Part shown: piece by piece, positions 25,494 through 25,621 of the stretch
Numbering within the stretch: position 1 is the first letter of the stretch
Layout of the letters: the number at the start of each line of letters is the position of its first letter
Origin: a virus
DNA length: 25,621 nt
Reading direction: 5' to 3' (one strand)
Virus record (IMG/VR): IMGVR_UViG_3300025449_000048
Span: 1 to 25,621 of that record
Notes under the pieces: generated by a model
Told to the model about the DNA's origin: nothing
What the model saw: the letters and a program-made list of their open reading frames with translations, nothing else
The model's database searches: none
Program-made: the position numbers and the translations under genes

Positions 25494-25621
25494 TGCTGCG
25501 ATGGATATGGGACCTGCTGTTCACTCGCTCTAAGTGGAAGATCATCAAGGAGATACCTGTATACGATAGGAAGTATCCAGAAAAGCCCATGCATGTCATG
25601 TTCATTCTCCAAGATCAGAAT
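25493..25621 (+). CDS. Hypothetical protein, 5' part only
   Basis: Starts MLRWIWDLLFTRSKWKIIKE with the ATG overlapping the upstream stop (TGATG) and stays open to the window edge (43 codons). The N-terminus is Trp-rich and amphipathic and may associate with the membrane. The rest (IPVYDRKYPEKPMHVMFILQ) is beta-like. Truncated by the window. Confidence 0.65.
   Translation, partial: MLRWIWDLLFTRSKWKIIKEIPVYDRKYPEKPMHVMFILQDQN

Overview
This window comes from a tailed phage of the T4 superfamily (contractile-tailed myovirus). Recognisable T4-type genes are a gene 4 head-completion nuclease (3' part), a tail-tube/tube-initiator protein, a gp26/gp51-family baseplate-hub protein, and the replication and late-transcription genes 32, 59 and 33. 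The host is probably an alphaproteobacterium. That inference rests on three things: a circularly permuted tmRNA of the alphaproteobacterial kind, a holin of the three-TM 'gene-transfer-release' family, and two tRNA anticodons that suit an AT-rich phage in a GC-rich host. No host identity can be proven from the window.

Layout. (1) 1-5178, plus strand: tightly packed virion and lysis genes, ending with a holin and a large two-domain peptidoglycan hydrolase. The hub-chaperone gene looks like a programmed -1 frameshift gene. (2) A terminator at 5177-5204 separates this from a convergent minus-strand block. (3) 5230-7463, minus: genes 32, 59, a small gene, 33 and another small gene. (4) 7467-8885, minus: an RNA island with a class II tRNA, tRNA-Arg(UCU), a 70-aa gene, a permuted tmRNA with tag ANDNSLLEMRLAA, and a GIY-YIG homing endonuclease directly against the tmRNA. 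(5) 8882-14563, minus: accessory genes including a DUF932-type protein, an SGNH-hydrolase homologue without its nucleophilic Ser, a secreted glycine-zipper protein and a recombined HAD/coiled-coil locus. (6) 14560-24066, mostly minus: many very small genes. Almost every gene or gene pair has its own sigma70-like promoter and a near-repeated leader. An AAA ATPase, a YubB/DUF1281-like protein and a coiled-coil membrane protein (plus strand) are embedded here. (7) 16030-16400: a gene-free stretch with two plus-strand promoters and hairpin-rich sequence, a candidate non-coding RNA locus. (8) 24157-25621, plus: another set of tiny early genes transcribed away from the minus block.

How it fits together. 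The left part makes and releases virions. Genes 32, 59 and 33 link replication to late transcription. The RNA island adjusts translation and ribosome rescue during infection. The right part looks like an early, host-interaction region built from modular promoter-leader-small gene units.

The strongest candidates for something undescribed are the compact permuted tmRNA with only 8 nt between its CCA end and its 5' end, next to a homing endonuclease; the slippery-site frameshift in the hub chaperone; the repeated promoter-leader modules; and the promoter-driven ORF-less RNA locus.
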